Positions 1 through 8,324 of a stretch of DNA of 56,014 nucleotides are shown in pieces. The first letter of the stretch is position 1. Every line of letters begins with the position of its first letter. A model generated the notes under the pieces. It ran no database searches. It was not told where the DNA came from and worked only from the letters and a program-made list of their open reading frames with translations. The DNA comes from Flammeovirgaceae bacterium UBA7330. GTDB taxonomy: Bacteria; Bacteroidota; Bacteroidia; Cytophagales; Cyclobacteriaceae. The stretch covers positions 1 to 56,014 of the forward strand of contig DKPQ01000016.1 in assembly GCA_002471275.1 (NCBI GenBank). Direction: 5' to 3'. Position numbers and translations under genes: made by a program.

Positions 1-58
1 TAAAACACCGTCTTGGTTTTGCTTGACGTTCCGCTACTCTCCACTACAAAACGATCAG

Positions 59-373
59 ATGCCCAGACCTAAAAAAGCAATTAAACGACAGGAAAAGCTG
101 ACGCTTTACTATACAAAATCAGAGTTCAGGATCATCTCAAAACTGGCAGATGACCATGGCCTTTCCAAAGCTGAATTTGCCCGGATCAAGAGTCTGAATC
201 ATACGCTTAAAACCAGACTGACTCCGGAGGAAGTTGATCTCTATAAGAAGCTAGTTGGCATGTCCAATAACCTTAACCAATTGGCCCACCAGGCAAATGT
301 TGGAAAGACCATGTCACTACAAATAATTAAGACACTTGAAGCCATCAACAACATAACCGACAAGCTCAGATGA
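59..373 (+). CDS. mobC: MobC-like relaxosome accessory protein
   Basis: A 104-residue basic protein of the bacterial mobilisation protein (MobC) family, which helps the relaxase bind and open oriT during conjugative mobilisation. Residues about 10-45 look like a ribbon-helix-helix DNA-binding unit, starting with a PRPKKA basic tail. The C-terminal half contains NLNQLAHQAN (about 71-80), the family's most conserved segment. I start it at the ATG at 59, because the 12 codons before it are not family-like and MPRPKK is a typical N-terminus. Its stop overlaps the relaxase start by ATGA (370-373), indicating translational coupling. Identity as MobC is confident; the DNA site it binds is not identifiable here. 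Confidence 0.85.
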   Translation: MPRPKKAIKRQEKLTLYYTKSEFRIISKLADDHGLSKAEFARIKSLNHTLKTRLTPEEVDLYKKLVGMSNNLNQLAHQANVGKTMSLQIIKTLEAINNITDKLR

Positions 374-1143
374 TCGGTCAGGTAACCATAGGAAAATCCT
401 TCGGTGGAGTGGTCAGATATGTGATGGAAAAAGACCAGGCAGAAGTACTCGATCAGTCCGGGGTCAGAACGGATGATCCTGTTCATGTAGTCCAGGATTT
501 TAATAGCATCAGAACTCAAAAGTTCGGGATCAGAAATGCGGTCTGGCACACCTCCATTTCGTTCGCATACAATGACAAGCTAACCAGAGAAAATATGATT
601 GCCATTGGCAAGGATTACCTCGAACAAATTGGTTTAAAGGATCACCAGTATTTGATGGTCAGGCACCAGGATACTCAGCATGAACATATTCACATTATTT
701 CCAATCGGGTGGGGTACAATGGGGAGCTGGTAAGTGACCGATGGTGCAAGAACAGAACAGCGAGTATCTGTGATAAACTAGAGAAAAAGTACGGACTTAC
801 CATTGCTAAAGATCAGAGTAAAAAGAACGGTAAACTCAATGATAAGATACCTGTTAGAAAGGCTACGCGTGACAAGATCAAAATCGCCATTACCCAGGCA
901 CTTGAAAAGGGAATTAAAGATTATGATGAGTTGAAATTCTATCTGAAAGAACAAGGGATTGATATGAACTTTCAATTGCAGGGGACCGGCAGAATAAACG
1001 GAGTGGTTTTCAAGTACGAAGATCTCAGTTTCAAGGGTAGCTCAATTGATAAATCCTTCAGCTTTAAACGACTTGCCAGGAGGTTAGGTCAGAACAATCA
1101 TCGGGATAAAGATCAGGATCATGACAAGAGAAGAAAAGATTGA
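370..1143 (+). CDS. mobA: Relaxase/mobilisation nuclease (MobA/BmgA type)
   Basis: A 257-residue relaxase that would nick oriT and pilot the single strand during transfer. The metal-binding motif is clear: HQDTQHEHIH at about residues 99-108, the HxDTxHxHxH form of MOB-P relaxases of Bacteroidota. Y17 in the N-terminal GKSFGGVVRYVM stretch is the probable nucleophile, and HTSISF (about 60-65) is a further conserved segment. The protein is short compared with relaxases carrying C-terminal helicase or primase domains, which fits small mobilisable elements that rely on another element's transfer machinery. It overlaps mobC by 4 bp and the next gene by 23 bp, so the three form one operon. Confidence 0.9.
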   Translation: MIGQVTIGKSFGGVVRYVMEKDQAEVLDQSGVRTDDPVHVVQDFNSIRTQKFGIRNAVWHTSISFAYNDKLTRENMIAIGKDYLEQIGLKDHQYLMVRHQDTQHEHIHIISNRVGYNGELVSDRWCKNRTASICDKLEKKYGLTIAKDQSKKNGKLNDKIPVRKATRDKIKIAITQALEKGIKDYDELKFYLKEQGIDMNFQLQGTGRINGVVFKYEDLSFKGSSIDKSFSFKRLARRLGQNNHRDKDQDHDKRRKD

Positions 1144-1657
1144 GATCATGTTTGAGTCCATCCTTTCAGAAGTAGAGAGGGTAGGGAAGCTCCTGGAAGG
1201 AAAGGACCTTAAAAAAGTACAAAATGGATCAGAGTCGGTTGAAGAGAAAATTGACAATCTTTCAGAAAAGATTCTCAATATCAGGCTACCTGTTCCGCAG
1301 TCGGATGTGACACCCATCCTGAATAAATTGGATGAATTAAGTCAGTTATTAAAAGCGCCTCGAACTGGTTCAAATAGTGTCTCTTCCAGTTCACAAAAGA
1401 GTTTGAATTTGAGAAGCAATACTCTTAGGGTATTTATTGCCGGACTCGTCCTTTTCCTGTCCTCCATTGGAGCCAATATTTATTACTTTATGAGTGTCCC
1501 CACTCTTCAGGAAAACAATCAGAAATACCAGTTCATCTATCACTCAGGTAATGCCGAATACCTGGAGCGACTGGATAGCTTGTGGCAGATCGACAGTGTA
1601 CGAAATGAATACATCGAGTTCATCGACAACAAAAAATTTAGTTCAAAAACCAATTGA
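1121..1657 (+). CDS. Membrane-anchored mobilisation accessory protein (unknown function)
   Basis: A 178-residue protein with an acidic, probably coiled-coil N-terminal part (residues 1-80), a Ser-rich linker and one strong transmembrane segment (about 102-123). A short extracytoplasmic tail follows. It overlaps the relaxase by 23 bp, so it belongs to the mob operon. Similar single-pass proteins are often the third gene of Bacteroidota mobilisation cassettes, where they may couple the relaxosome to the envelope. This role is inferred from position and topology only; no catalytic motif is visible. Confidence 0.6.
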   Translation: MTREEKIEIMFESILSEVERVGKLLEGKDLKKVQNGSESVEEKIDNLSEKILNIRLPVPQSDVTPILNKLDELSQLLKAPRTGSNSVSSSSQKSLNLRSNTLRVFIAGLVLFLSSIGANIYYFMSVPTLQENNQKYQFIYHSGNAEYLERLDSLWQIDSVRNEYIEFIDNKKFSSKTN

Positions 1658-1661
1658 AACA

Positions 1662-1931
1662 ATGGAAGTAATCATGCTTGAGGAGGAGGCATTCTATGCC
1701 TTGATCGAGGAGGTTGTCAAGCGTCTAAGGGGAGACAATGAGGGTCCGGAAGACAAGTGGATTCCAACAGACGAAGCCATGCGACTCCTGGGGATTAAGT
1801 CAAAGACCACTCTTCAGAAATTGAGAGATGAAGGCAAGATCCGCTTTGCCCAACCTCAGAAAAGGATCATACTTTATGATCGAGATTCGATCAATGAATA
1901 TTTAGAAAAACATGCAAAAGAAACCTTTTAA
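1662..1931 (+). CDS. Helix-turn-helix / excisionase-like protein
   Basis: An 89-residue small DNA-binding protein of the HTH_17/excisionase type. Residues about 32-85 contain the winged-helix pattern: WIPTDEAMRLLGI, then SKTTLQKLRDEGKI, then a wing with YDRDSINEYL. I start it at the ATG at 1662; an ATG at 1674 is an alternative. Upstream in-frame codons lie inside the preceding gene and read as nonsense. Such proteins act as recombination directionality factors or as small transcription regulators in Bacteroidota mobile elements. It could cooperate with the distant integrase, but that partnership is inference. Confidence 0.75.
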   Translation: MEVIMLEEEAFYALIEEVVKRLRGDNEGPEDKWIPTDEAMRLLGIKSKTTLQKLRDEGKIRFAQPQKRIILYDRDSINEYLEKHAKETF

Positions 1932-1933
1932 TT

Positions 1934-2167
1934 ATGGAAGTATCAAAAGACTATCTCAAGGGATTTAATAGTGGCTACATGGTCCGAAAAAACCACCCGT
2001 TGCTCATGAAAAAATTACTGAATGGAGTCAAAGGAAATTCTGAATTAGTGCAAGGTCTTAAGGCCGGAGTATCCCAATTTGAAAAGGAGGTTGCCATCAA
2101 CATCAATCAATTTAAGCAGGGGAAAAGATCCAAAGGTCAGGGCAAGGGGAATAACCTGGGGTTTTAA
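1934..2167 (+). CDS. Small conserved protein of unknown function
   Basis: A 77-residue protein starting two bases after the HTH gene stop, so almost certainly cotranscribed with it. It has a KGFNSGYMVRKNHPLL segment and a GLKAG turn followed by a basic, Gly/Lys-rich tail. Short proteins with a 'KGFNSGY...L...L..G...GLKAG' layout are, from memory, common small cargo proteins in Bacteroidota accessory regions, but I know of no assigned function. It has no signal peptide or membrane segment. Its 3' end overlaps an alternative upstream extension of the next reading frame, which is why the next gene is started later. Confidence 0.5.
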   Translation: MEVSKDYLKGFNSGYMVRKNHPLLMKKLLNGVKGNSELVQGLKAGVSQFEKEVAININQFKQGKRSKGQGKGNNLGF

Positions 2168-2192
2168 GAAGGTCATAAAAATTCCTACAAAC

Positions 2193-2708
2193 ATGGCTAG
2201 AGCAATCAGACTGGAAAAGTATCAAGGAAATCCCAATGGTCCATTTGAAACGATTTGGATAGTGACTTCTGAGAATGGCAATTATTTCAAAACAAAAGAT
2301 CTACAATGGAAGGTTGATGAAAAAAGTAACAGAGCAATACCAGATCTTAAATCAACAAAGCTTACTCAGCTATCAAATGAAAATCATCTCAAGATAACAG
2401 ACCAATACCTCTGTAAGGAAATATTAGAAAAAGGAAAGCACCTGAAGAGGTCTGCCAATGGTTCCTTTTATGATACTTCAAAACCTCTCACTAAATCAAT
2501 CAATAAATCCATGAACAAACAGAAGGAATGGAAATTTGAATTTAAAGAAGATGGTGAAAAACTCAGCTTCACTTTAAGTGCATTATCAAAAGAGGATGCA
2601 ATTCAAGAATTCAGAGAGATGACCGAGTCTGATCATTTGATTACGGATTTGAAAATCACAGAAATTAAAAGTAAATCCAAAGACAAGGGGATGTCCATGG
2701 GTATGTGA
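2193..2708 (+). CDS. Hypothetical protein
   Basis: A 171-residue unrecognised protein. I start it at the ATG at 2193 (MARAIRLEKY), 26 bp after the previous stop. The frame is open further upstream but would overlap the preceding gene by about 90 bp and gives a basic, non-domain-like extension. The central part is mixed alpha/beta, and a C-terminal segment from about residue 110 (KEWKFEFKEDGEKLSFTLSA) resembles a small beta-hairpin plus helix domain that could bind DNA or protein. The far C-terminus is Lys/Met rich. It closes the mob-linked operon before an AT-rich gap. Confidence 0.45.
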   Translation: MARAIRLEKYQGNPNGPFETIWIVTSENGNYFKTKDLQWKVDEKSNRAIPDLKSTKLTQLSNENHLKITDQYLCKEILEKGKHLKRSANGSFYDTSKPLTKSINKSMNKQKEWKFEFKEDGEKLSFTLSALSKEDAIQEFREMTESDHLITDLKITEIKSKSKDKGMSMGM

Positions 2709-2760
2709 ATTTATTTTTTTACCCTTAATTAATGCCTTATATTTTGTTAAACGATATGTA

Positions 2761-2800
2761 GTAATTATTACCCCATTTGATATGTCGAAGTAATAATTGT
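2761..2800. promoter_or_regulatory. Inverted repeat upstream of abiEi, candidate autoregulatory operator
   Basis: GTAATTATTAC (2761-2771) and GTAATAATTGT (2790-2800) are inverted copies with 9 of 11 positions matching. They lie 70-110 bp before the AbiEi-like gene in an AT-rich gap. AbiEi antitoxins studied elsewhere repress their own promoter by binding inverted repeats. Assignment here rests only on position and symmetry. Confidence 0.35.
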
Positions 2801-2870
2801 GGGTAACTAAGATTCGGCACTAAATTATATTTGCTGCCGTTTCTTAGATTTATTAAATTAGCTGAAAGAA

Positions 2871-3614
2871 TTGATTATCACAGACACATCATTACATATT
2901 GAACAACTAAAAAAGCACTTTAACCATCGAGACCGTTTCAGTGTTTCCGATATTAAGGAATTCTACCGAAGGTTTGATGATTCAATAAAGCGAACAACCA
3001 TTGACTGGAGGATCCATGAACTAAAAAATAAGGGCATACTCCAGAAGGTTGGTAGAGGTCAGTATTCCTTCAAGGCAGGCAAGACTTACCTGCCCTTTAT
3101 TTCACGATCAGAAAAGAACTTGTACAACAAAGTAAAAAAGGAATTTCCCTTTCTCAATATATGTGTTTGGAATTCCAAATGGCTCAATGAATTTATGGTG
3201 CATCAACCAGGTAGGTTCTATACCATGGTAGAAGTGGAAAAGGATACCATGCAATCCGTGTTCTATTTTCTCCAGGGCAAAATGAAACAGGTGTTTTTAG
3301 ATCCTCCGGCATCTGTATTAGAACAATACGTGCAGGAAAATGAAGTGATAATCGTTTCCAACCTTGTAACAGAAGCGCCCACCCAGAAAGTTGAAAACAT
3401 AAATACCGCCACCCTGGAAAAAATGCTGGTGGACATCTACTGTGATGATGTCATCTTTTCCGCCCAGCAGGGAGAGGAAATGAACGCCATCTTTTGGGCA
3501 GCATTTGACAAATACCTTGTAGATCAGACTAAAATGTTCAGATATGCGTCTCGAAGAAGAAAGAGGGATGAGCTCAAATTATTTGTAGAACAACTATTAC
3601 CTACCGGGAAATGA
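2871..3614 (+). CDS. AbiEi-like antitoxin (type IV TA, DUF6577-type)
   Basis: A 247-residue protein with an N-terminal winged helix (about 1-75: VSDIKEFYRRF, then RTTIDWRIHELKNKGIL, then GRGQYSF). A larger C-terminal domain follows, the layout of AbiEi-type antitoxins and transcriptional repressors. It starts with TTG at 2871, preceded by a GA-rich stretch (gctgaaagaa). It overlaps the nucleotidyltransferase gene by 4 bp (3611-3614), the usual antitoxin-toxin arrangement. The expected role is to repress the operon and counteract the toxin without direct complex formation. The family assignment relies on domain order and partner more than on strong residue motifs. Confidence 0.75.
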   Translation: MIITDTSLHIEQLKKHFNHRDRFSVSDIKEFYRRFDDSIKRTTIDWRIHELKNKGILQKVGRGQYSFKAGKTYLPFISRSEKNLYNKVKKEFPFLNICVWNSKWLNEFMVHQPGRFYTMVEVEKDTMQSVFYFLQGKMKQVFLDPPASVLEQYVQENEVIIVSNLVTEAPTQKVENINTATLEKMLVDIYCDDVIFSAQQGEEMNAIFWAAFDKYLVDQTKMFRYASRRRKRDELKLFVEQLLPTGK

Positions 3615-4687
3615 TCAGTACGGACTCATTAAATATCAAATGGATCACAAAAGTGGCAAAAGCCAACCGGAATGCCGATAAAATACTGGTTGAGAAGGTG
3701 ATCCGTGCGCTGTATCTGCTGGAATTATTACAAAGAAGTGGACTGAACTTTATTTTCAAAGGTGGTACTGCACTCTTTTTGATGATGAAGGAAGCCAGGA
3801 GGCTCTCTATTGACATAGACATCATTGTTCCCGGGAACAAGGACATAACCAAACTCCTGGAATGGGTAATTGATGAGTCAGATTTTCTTGCATTCGAAGA
3901 AAATGAAAGATCAGTCAATTCCGGGATTAATAAAGCCCACTACAAATTCTTTTACAAACCGGTAACGAATACCCGGGCAGAAAGGGAATACATTCTGCTG
4001 GATGTCCTCTATGAGAGATCTCCGTATGGCAAGTACACAGTTGATCACTCCATTCAATCTCCGTTTCTCATCACAAATGAGAAATATGAGAAGGTTATCG
4101 TGCCGTCATTTGAAGCAATCCTTGGAGACAAGCTTACGGCTTATGCACCGAACACCACCGGAGTTCCTTACGGTAAAGGCAAGGAAATAGAGATCATCAA
4201 GCAACTCTATGATGTGGGCAATCTATTTGATCATATCACAGAGATCGAATCTGTATCTACTGTATTTGAAACCATTTCCACCGCTGAGTTGGGCTACAGG
4301 GCATTGAAATTAAAGGTTGCTGACGTACTAGATGATATATGGGAAACATCTCTGCTGATCACTACCAGGGGCAAAGAGGGTAAAGGAGATTTCCCTGAAC
4401 TACAACGAGGTATTCGGAATATCAGAAATTTCATTTTCTCTGAGAGATTTCACCTGGATAGTGCAATGGTCACAGCTGCAAAAGCCGCCTACCTGGCTTC
4501 ATTGGTCCAGGCCGGAGAAAGAAAGATTGAAAGATTCACTGATCCGATGGAAGTAGCCGACTGGCAGATTGAGCAACCCTTCAACACAAGGTTGAATAAA
4601 CTCAAAAAGTCCAGCCCGGAAGCATTTTTCTACTGGTTTCATTCGATTCAATTAAAAGCAAAGCAAGGACAAATTACCAATCACTGA
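3611..4687 (+). CDS. AbiEii/AbiGii-type nucleotidyltransferase toxin
   Basis: A 358-residue member of the DNA polymerase beta-like nucleotidyltransferase superfamily (AbiEii family). The catalytic signature is intact: FKGGTAL (GGT at about 51-53) followed by SIDIDI (Asp68 and Asp70). KLTAYAPN and IIKQLYDVGNLFD follow (about 178-208), matching the later family motifs. Known relatives transfer nucleotides to tRNA or other targets, arresting growth after phage infection. Together with the upstream gene it forms a complete AbiE-type abortive-infection toxin-antitoxin pair. All key residues appear present, so it is probably active. Confidence 0.88.
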   Translation: MISTDSLNIKWITKVAKANRNADKILVEKVIRALYLLELLQRSGLNFIFKGGTALFLMMKEARRLSIDIDIIVPGNKDITKLLEWVIDESDFLAFEENERSVNSGINKAHYKFFYKPVTNTRAEREYILLDVLYERSPYGKYTVDHSIQSPFLITNEKYEKVIVPSFEAILGDKLTAYAPNTTGVPYGKGKEIEIIKQLYDVGNLFDHITEIESVSTVFETISTAELGYRALKLKVADVLDDIWETSLLITTRGKEGKGDFPELQRGIRNIRNFIFSERFHLDSAMVTAAKAAYLASLVQAGERKIERFTDPMEVADWQIEQPFNTRLNKLKKSSPEAFFYWFHSIQLKAKQGQITNH

Positions 4688-4927
4688 ATTTGAAATAACC
4701 TTTTTACTACTCTTAATCACACAACCTCGGTAGCCCATACCCTTTCATCATGCTATCCTGCCTTATGCTCTCTCGAAACAGTATTTAATTTACGGTGAGT
4801 ATCACTTTTTCGATAGTGAATGCTGTTTTCACTAAAATACAAACCTCATGTTTTTATTTCCATTCTTGCTATTTCTTCCAATTAGGAGTATTTTCCGGCA
4901 TTTGAATCAGTTAAATCCCAAATAAAT

Positions 4928-5959
4928 ATGCTCACAATTAATCGCTACGTTATTCATGAGTTGGTTAAAAAAGCAAAAAAATCGGAAGCTTCGACGATCA
5001 TATCGAAAGAATTGGGAACCAAAAATGAGTTTTCAAAAGCGTTGTTAGAGGAAGTTCATCAAACATATAATGACAGTACATCATTAAAGAATACTGTTTT
5101 TCTTGACAGAAATGATAAAGTTTTCAAAAATCAAATTGAAAACTATATTGGAAGTCAAAAAGATATTAATTTCTACGATTTCACTAAAAAATCTCTGCAA
5201 GAGTTAGAGAATGATATTGTCTCAGAACCGTTTGCCGTGGGTGGTTTTTATCTATACGCTGACTACTCATTAAATGGCAATAGATACTTGTTGGTGGTGC
5301 TATTAAGAAAAAAGGATGGATTAAACCTTCGCCTAGTAAATGGCACTTATGTAGTTGATCCCTCCGAAAACCTCAATATTGATAAAATTGCAATGGGCTT
5401 TCGACTAAACCTAAATATTTATTCGAATGATGGTGACGATAGAAATTATATTGGACTGATTACGAATCAAAAGGACAAGGTTTCGAAGTATTTTCAGGAT
5501 TGGGTTGTAGCAGCCGGCGTAGTGAGCAATGACAAGAATACTAATAGTTTGGTAACCATTATTAAGAACATTCCCTTGCCCTACGATGAGAAAGGTAATG
5601 AGTTAATGGATAGAGATACTTTCAAAAAGGAAGTTTATGAGTTTATAGATTCTCACCCCAAAAAAACAGTAAATCTCAGGAACCTTGGTAGCCATTTCTA
5701 CGGTGAAGAACGGGGTAGTTATCTTATTGATTTCGCCCATGAAGAAGGGGTCATAATAGATAACGAGTTCAAGAGGAGTGCATCTTCGCTCAAGCGATTG
5801 ATCACGATTAAAGCCAAGGTTAGGGGAATTGAGCTTAACGTTGATTATGATAAGCTCAACTCAAATGAAGTTGACGTTCAGACTAAAATGGTCATTATAA
5901 GAAATCCCGAAATCATTGACCAAATCAATAAACAACGAGATAGTGCTAACAATCGATGA
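4928..5959 (+). CDS. Nucleoid-associated protein, NdpA/YejK-like
   Basis: A 343-residue protein resembling the 37-kDa nucleoid-associated family. Features are an early IHELVK segment (about residues 9-14), a central DIVSEPFAVGGFYLYADY...YLLVVLLRKKDG region, and NYIGLITNQKDKVSKYF followed by DWVVAAGV. E. coli YejK binds the nucleoid and, in some bacteria, topoisomerase IV. It is preceded by a 240-bp AT-rich gap with a small dyad (TCACT/AGTGA at 4802-4819), so a promoter there is likely. It overlaps the following membrane protein gene by 4 bp. Its place between AbiE and restriction genes, and its pairing with a second NdpA-like protein, suggest a defence role rather than housekeeping. That is inference. 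Confidence 0.7.
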   Translation: MLTINRYVIHELVKKAKKSEASTIISKELGTKNEFSKALLEEVHQTYNDSTSLKNTVFLDRNDKVFKNQIENYIGSQKDINFYDFTKKSLQELENDIVSEPFAVGGFYLYADYSLNGNRYLLVVLLRKKDGLNLRLVNGTYVVDPSENLNIDKIAMGFRLNLNIYSNDGDDRNYIGLITNQKDKVSKYFQDWVVAAGVVSNDKNTNSLVTIIKNIPLPYDEKGNELMDRDTFKKEVYEFIDSHPKKTVNLRNLGSHFYGEERGSYLIDFAHEEGVIIDNEFKRSASSLKRLITIKAKVRGIELNVDYDKLNSNEVDVQTKMVIIRNPEIIDQINKQRDSANNR

Positions 5960-7137
5960 TTGAACTGGTCAAAGCTCTGAATGAATTCATTGGTAAAAAC
6001 GAGAACAAAGTTTCGTTCAATGGACTGGTCCTGGAATTCCCAAAAGACGAGAATCTCATAAAGCTCTTTAAGGCAAACGGATTATCAATAGAAATAGATG
6101 GGCAAGTCTGTTCATTTAATCTGGGAGTCAATAATGGTGATAGATCGTATTTTTTCTACAACGAGAATGATTTTTTAAGAAGATATGATAGTATTTCTGA
6201 ATTTGATGATTCGAACATTTATGTCCTTAGAGTTGCGAATACTAGTTACTGGGTCAAAACGGCCGGTCTGTCTTTTGACCCCAGTTTTTCATTGTTATTC
6301 AACTTCAACATTTACCGAAGGATTTTGGCGTTCATTCTTAGGTCAACGGATTTCATTTCTTACTCTATAGAAGAAAAGCATGAATTCATTTTGCTTGATG
6401 TTCAGGGTCCGACGGAAATTGGTTATAATCCCTTGGATGTCAGGGTTGCACAACTTGACAATCTAAAGCCAGTCTTCGAAAGACTTCAGGAAATGTTTGA
6501 GAAATACGAATTCCAGCAATTCTTTAAGGAAGCTGTTTTGATTTCAATAAAGAAGGTAGAACGAGGTGATCGTTTTTATAGATTGATAGAAAGCCTATCC
6601 GTTTTCCTTGACCATGCTGAAAAAGACTATAAGATATACCTAAAGAAATTTGCTTTTGAAAACATTAAATCAAAATTTAAGGAGGAGAGAACTAAGTATT
6701 TTGAGAGCATTGAGAAGAATATCGATTCTATTAATAAACAGGTTACAGCTTTTCCGTTAACGTTTTCTGCCTCTGTATTTGCCAGTTACCAAGTAAAAGA
6801 AAAACCATTTATTCTATTCTTCATTCTCCTAGCATATGCCTTGTACACCTTTGTTGCATGGAAAGTCCTTAATGTATCCTATCGAAACTTGGAGGGAGTG
6901 AGGAATGATGTCAATGATGAGTCAGCCGCCATTAAGACCGCAGGTATAGTGATCTACCAGGAGTTTGAGGAAGATTTCAATAAAGTCTATGCGAAATTGA
7001 AACAACTATTCAATCTTGTAATTATTCTAAGAGTTGTACTCATATTTTTACTGGTACTATTCATGGCATTTGTCATCCACCAAAGCTTCTTCTCAAATGT
7101 TGAAATAGCACTCGATAAAATCTTTACCGGTATATGA
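5956..7137 (+). CDS. Membrane protein of unknown function within NdpA operon
   Basis: A 393-residue protein with a long soluble N-terminal part (1 to about 255) and a membrane-associated C-terminal part. Hydrophobic segments lie at about 262-277, 282-305 and 350-375, separated by a charged helical stretch (about 306-350) that looks like a coiled coil. The N-terminal part ends with helices rich in Lys and Glu. I recognise no catalytic motif. Four-base overlaps with the NdpA-like genes on both sides show one coupled operon. The topology (sensor-like soluble domain plus membrane hairpin) is that of membrane-damaging effectors in several anti-phage systems, but no homologue can be named. Confidence 0.7.
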   Translation: MIELVKALNEFIGKNENKVSFNGLVLEFPKDENLIKLFKANGLSIEIDGQVCSFNLGVNNGDRSYFFYNENDFLRRYDSISEFDDSNIYVLRVANTSYWVKTAGLSFDPSFSLLFNFNIYRRILAFILRSTDFISYSIEEKHEFILLDVQGPTEIGYNPLDVRVAQLDNLKPVFERLQEMFEKYEFQQFFKEAVLISIKKVERGDRFYRLIESLSVFLDHAEKDYKIYLKKFAFENIKSKFKEERTKYFESIEKNIDSINKQVTAFPLTFSASVFASYQVKEKPFILFFILLAYALYTFVAWKVLNVSYRNLEGVRNDVNDESAAIKTAGIVIYQEFEEDFNKVYAKLKQLFNLVIILRVVLIFLLVLFMAFVIHQSFFSNVEIALDKIFTGI

Positions 7138-8186
7138 AACAGAATATTGCTAAAATAACTGATGCCTACTCTCACTATGTAGGCAACAAATCCTCAGATG
7201 ATAGAGTAATTCTTAGTGAAAGGAGTGCATTGGATCCTAATATGATGGAAGATCAGAAAAAAATTCTCCGGGATCATTTTTTAGAGCCTTTTGAAAATAA
7301 TGAAGAACTTCTTTCATTTTATCACGAAGCTGATCTGACTCTAAATGAAGTGTATTCTATAGTTTCTTCATTTTTTGATAAAAAGGAAAACCTGCATGAT
7401 ATCAGTAAATCCTTAGCTAGAGTGTTGCTTAAAAGAACTCTGTTCCCTACAATAAAATCTGGAGACTTTCATGTTGTGCATTTTGAGGATTTAGTTGTCG
7501 ATGGGGAGGTTATTTCGGCGATTGGACTGTTTAAATCTGAGGTAAAAAACAATTTTATAAGGAGTACAAATGCCAAAAATGGTATTATGTTATCAATTGA
7601 TGAAGGTGTATTAAAATCTAAAATAGACAAGGGTTGTGTTATATTCAACACACAAAAAGAGGAAGGGTATCTTGTAAAGTCAATTGACAAAACCAATAAA
7701 GGCATAGAAGCGGCATTTTGGCCAAGTACTTTTCTGGGTATCAAACCAACACAGTCAGAATACCTCAACACAAGTTCATTTCTATCCCTGACCAAAGACT
7801 TTGTCAAAGATCAAATGTCTAAGGACAACCCAATAGACAAAGCCGATCAAGCTGACATATTAAACAAGTCCATGAGCTTTTTCAAAGAAAACAAAGAGTT
7901 TGATCACGATCAGTTTATGAATACGGTTTTCGAAAAGCCCGATCTGATAGATTCTTTTCGACGTTTTGAAACTCAGTTCCAGGAAGAAAATGAGGTGCAG
8001 ATTCCGAATTCTTTCGAAATATCAGAACAGGCCGTAAAAAAGAAATCCAGAGTATTCAAAAGTGTTCTTAAGTTGGATAAGAACTTTCATATATACATTC
8101 ACGGAAACCGAAATCTGATTGAAAAGGGTGTCGATCCAGAATCAGGCAAAAAATTCTATAAAATTTATTATGATCACGAGGATTAA
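7134..8186 (+). CDS. Second nucleoid-associated (NdpA-like) protein
   Basis: A 350-residue protein of the type annotated as nucleoid-associated protein in Bacteroidota. An SHYVGN segment occurs near residue 13-18 (compare HxVGN in relatives). The diagnostic central strand pattern is VVHFEDLVVDG followed by AIGLFKSEVKNNFI (about residues 118-142). It is divergent from the first NdpA-like protein of the operon, so the pair are not a recent duplication. It overlaps the membrane gene by 4 bp. Fifteen bases after its stop a UvrD-type helicase begins but is truncated, so this protein may have lost its helicase partner. Confidence 0.68.
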   Translation: MKQNIAKITDAYSHYVGNKSSDDRVILSERSALDPNMMEDQKKILRDHFLEPFENNEELLSFYHEADLTLNEVYSIVSSFFDKKENLHDISKSLARVLLKRTLFPTIKSGDFHVVHFEDLVVDGEVISAIGLFKSEVKNNFIRSTNAKNGIMLSIDEGVLKSKIDKGCVIFNTQKEEGYLVKSIDKTNKGIEAAFWPSTFLGIKPTQSEYLNTSSFLSLTKDFVKDQMSKDNPIDKADQADILNKSMSFFKENKEFDHDQFMNTVFEKPDLIDSFRRFETQFQEENEVQIPNSFEISEQAVKKKSRVFKSVLKLDKNFHIYIHGNRNLIEKGVDPESGKKFYKIYYDHED

Positions 8187-8201
8187 ACAGGTTGGAAAAG
8201 T

Positions 8202-8324
8202 ATGTCAGATGGTACAAATATCCTCCACGGTCTCAATGACAAACAAATAAAAACAGTTCTGTTCGATGATTCTAGAGTACAAGCTCAGGCAGGATCAGGT
8301 AAACAACGACTATTTCTTGTATAA
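8202..8324 (+). pseudogene. Truncated N-terminus of a UvrD/PcrA-type helicase
   Basis: An ATG at 8202, 15 bp after the NdpA-like gene, opens a 40-codon frame. It reads with the Q-motif and Walker A of superfamily 1A helicases: LNDKQIKTVL (about 11-20), then AQAGSGK (about 28-34). It then loses similarity (QRLFLV) and stops at 8322-8324. A normal helicase of this type is 500-700 residues or more, so all later motifs are missing. The break coincides with the 3' end of the convergent WYL gene (stop at 8310), which marks a recombination junction between two defence modules. Confidence 0.75.
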
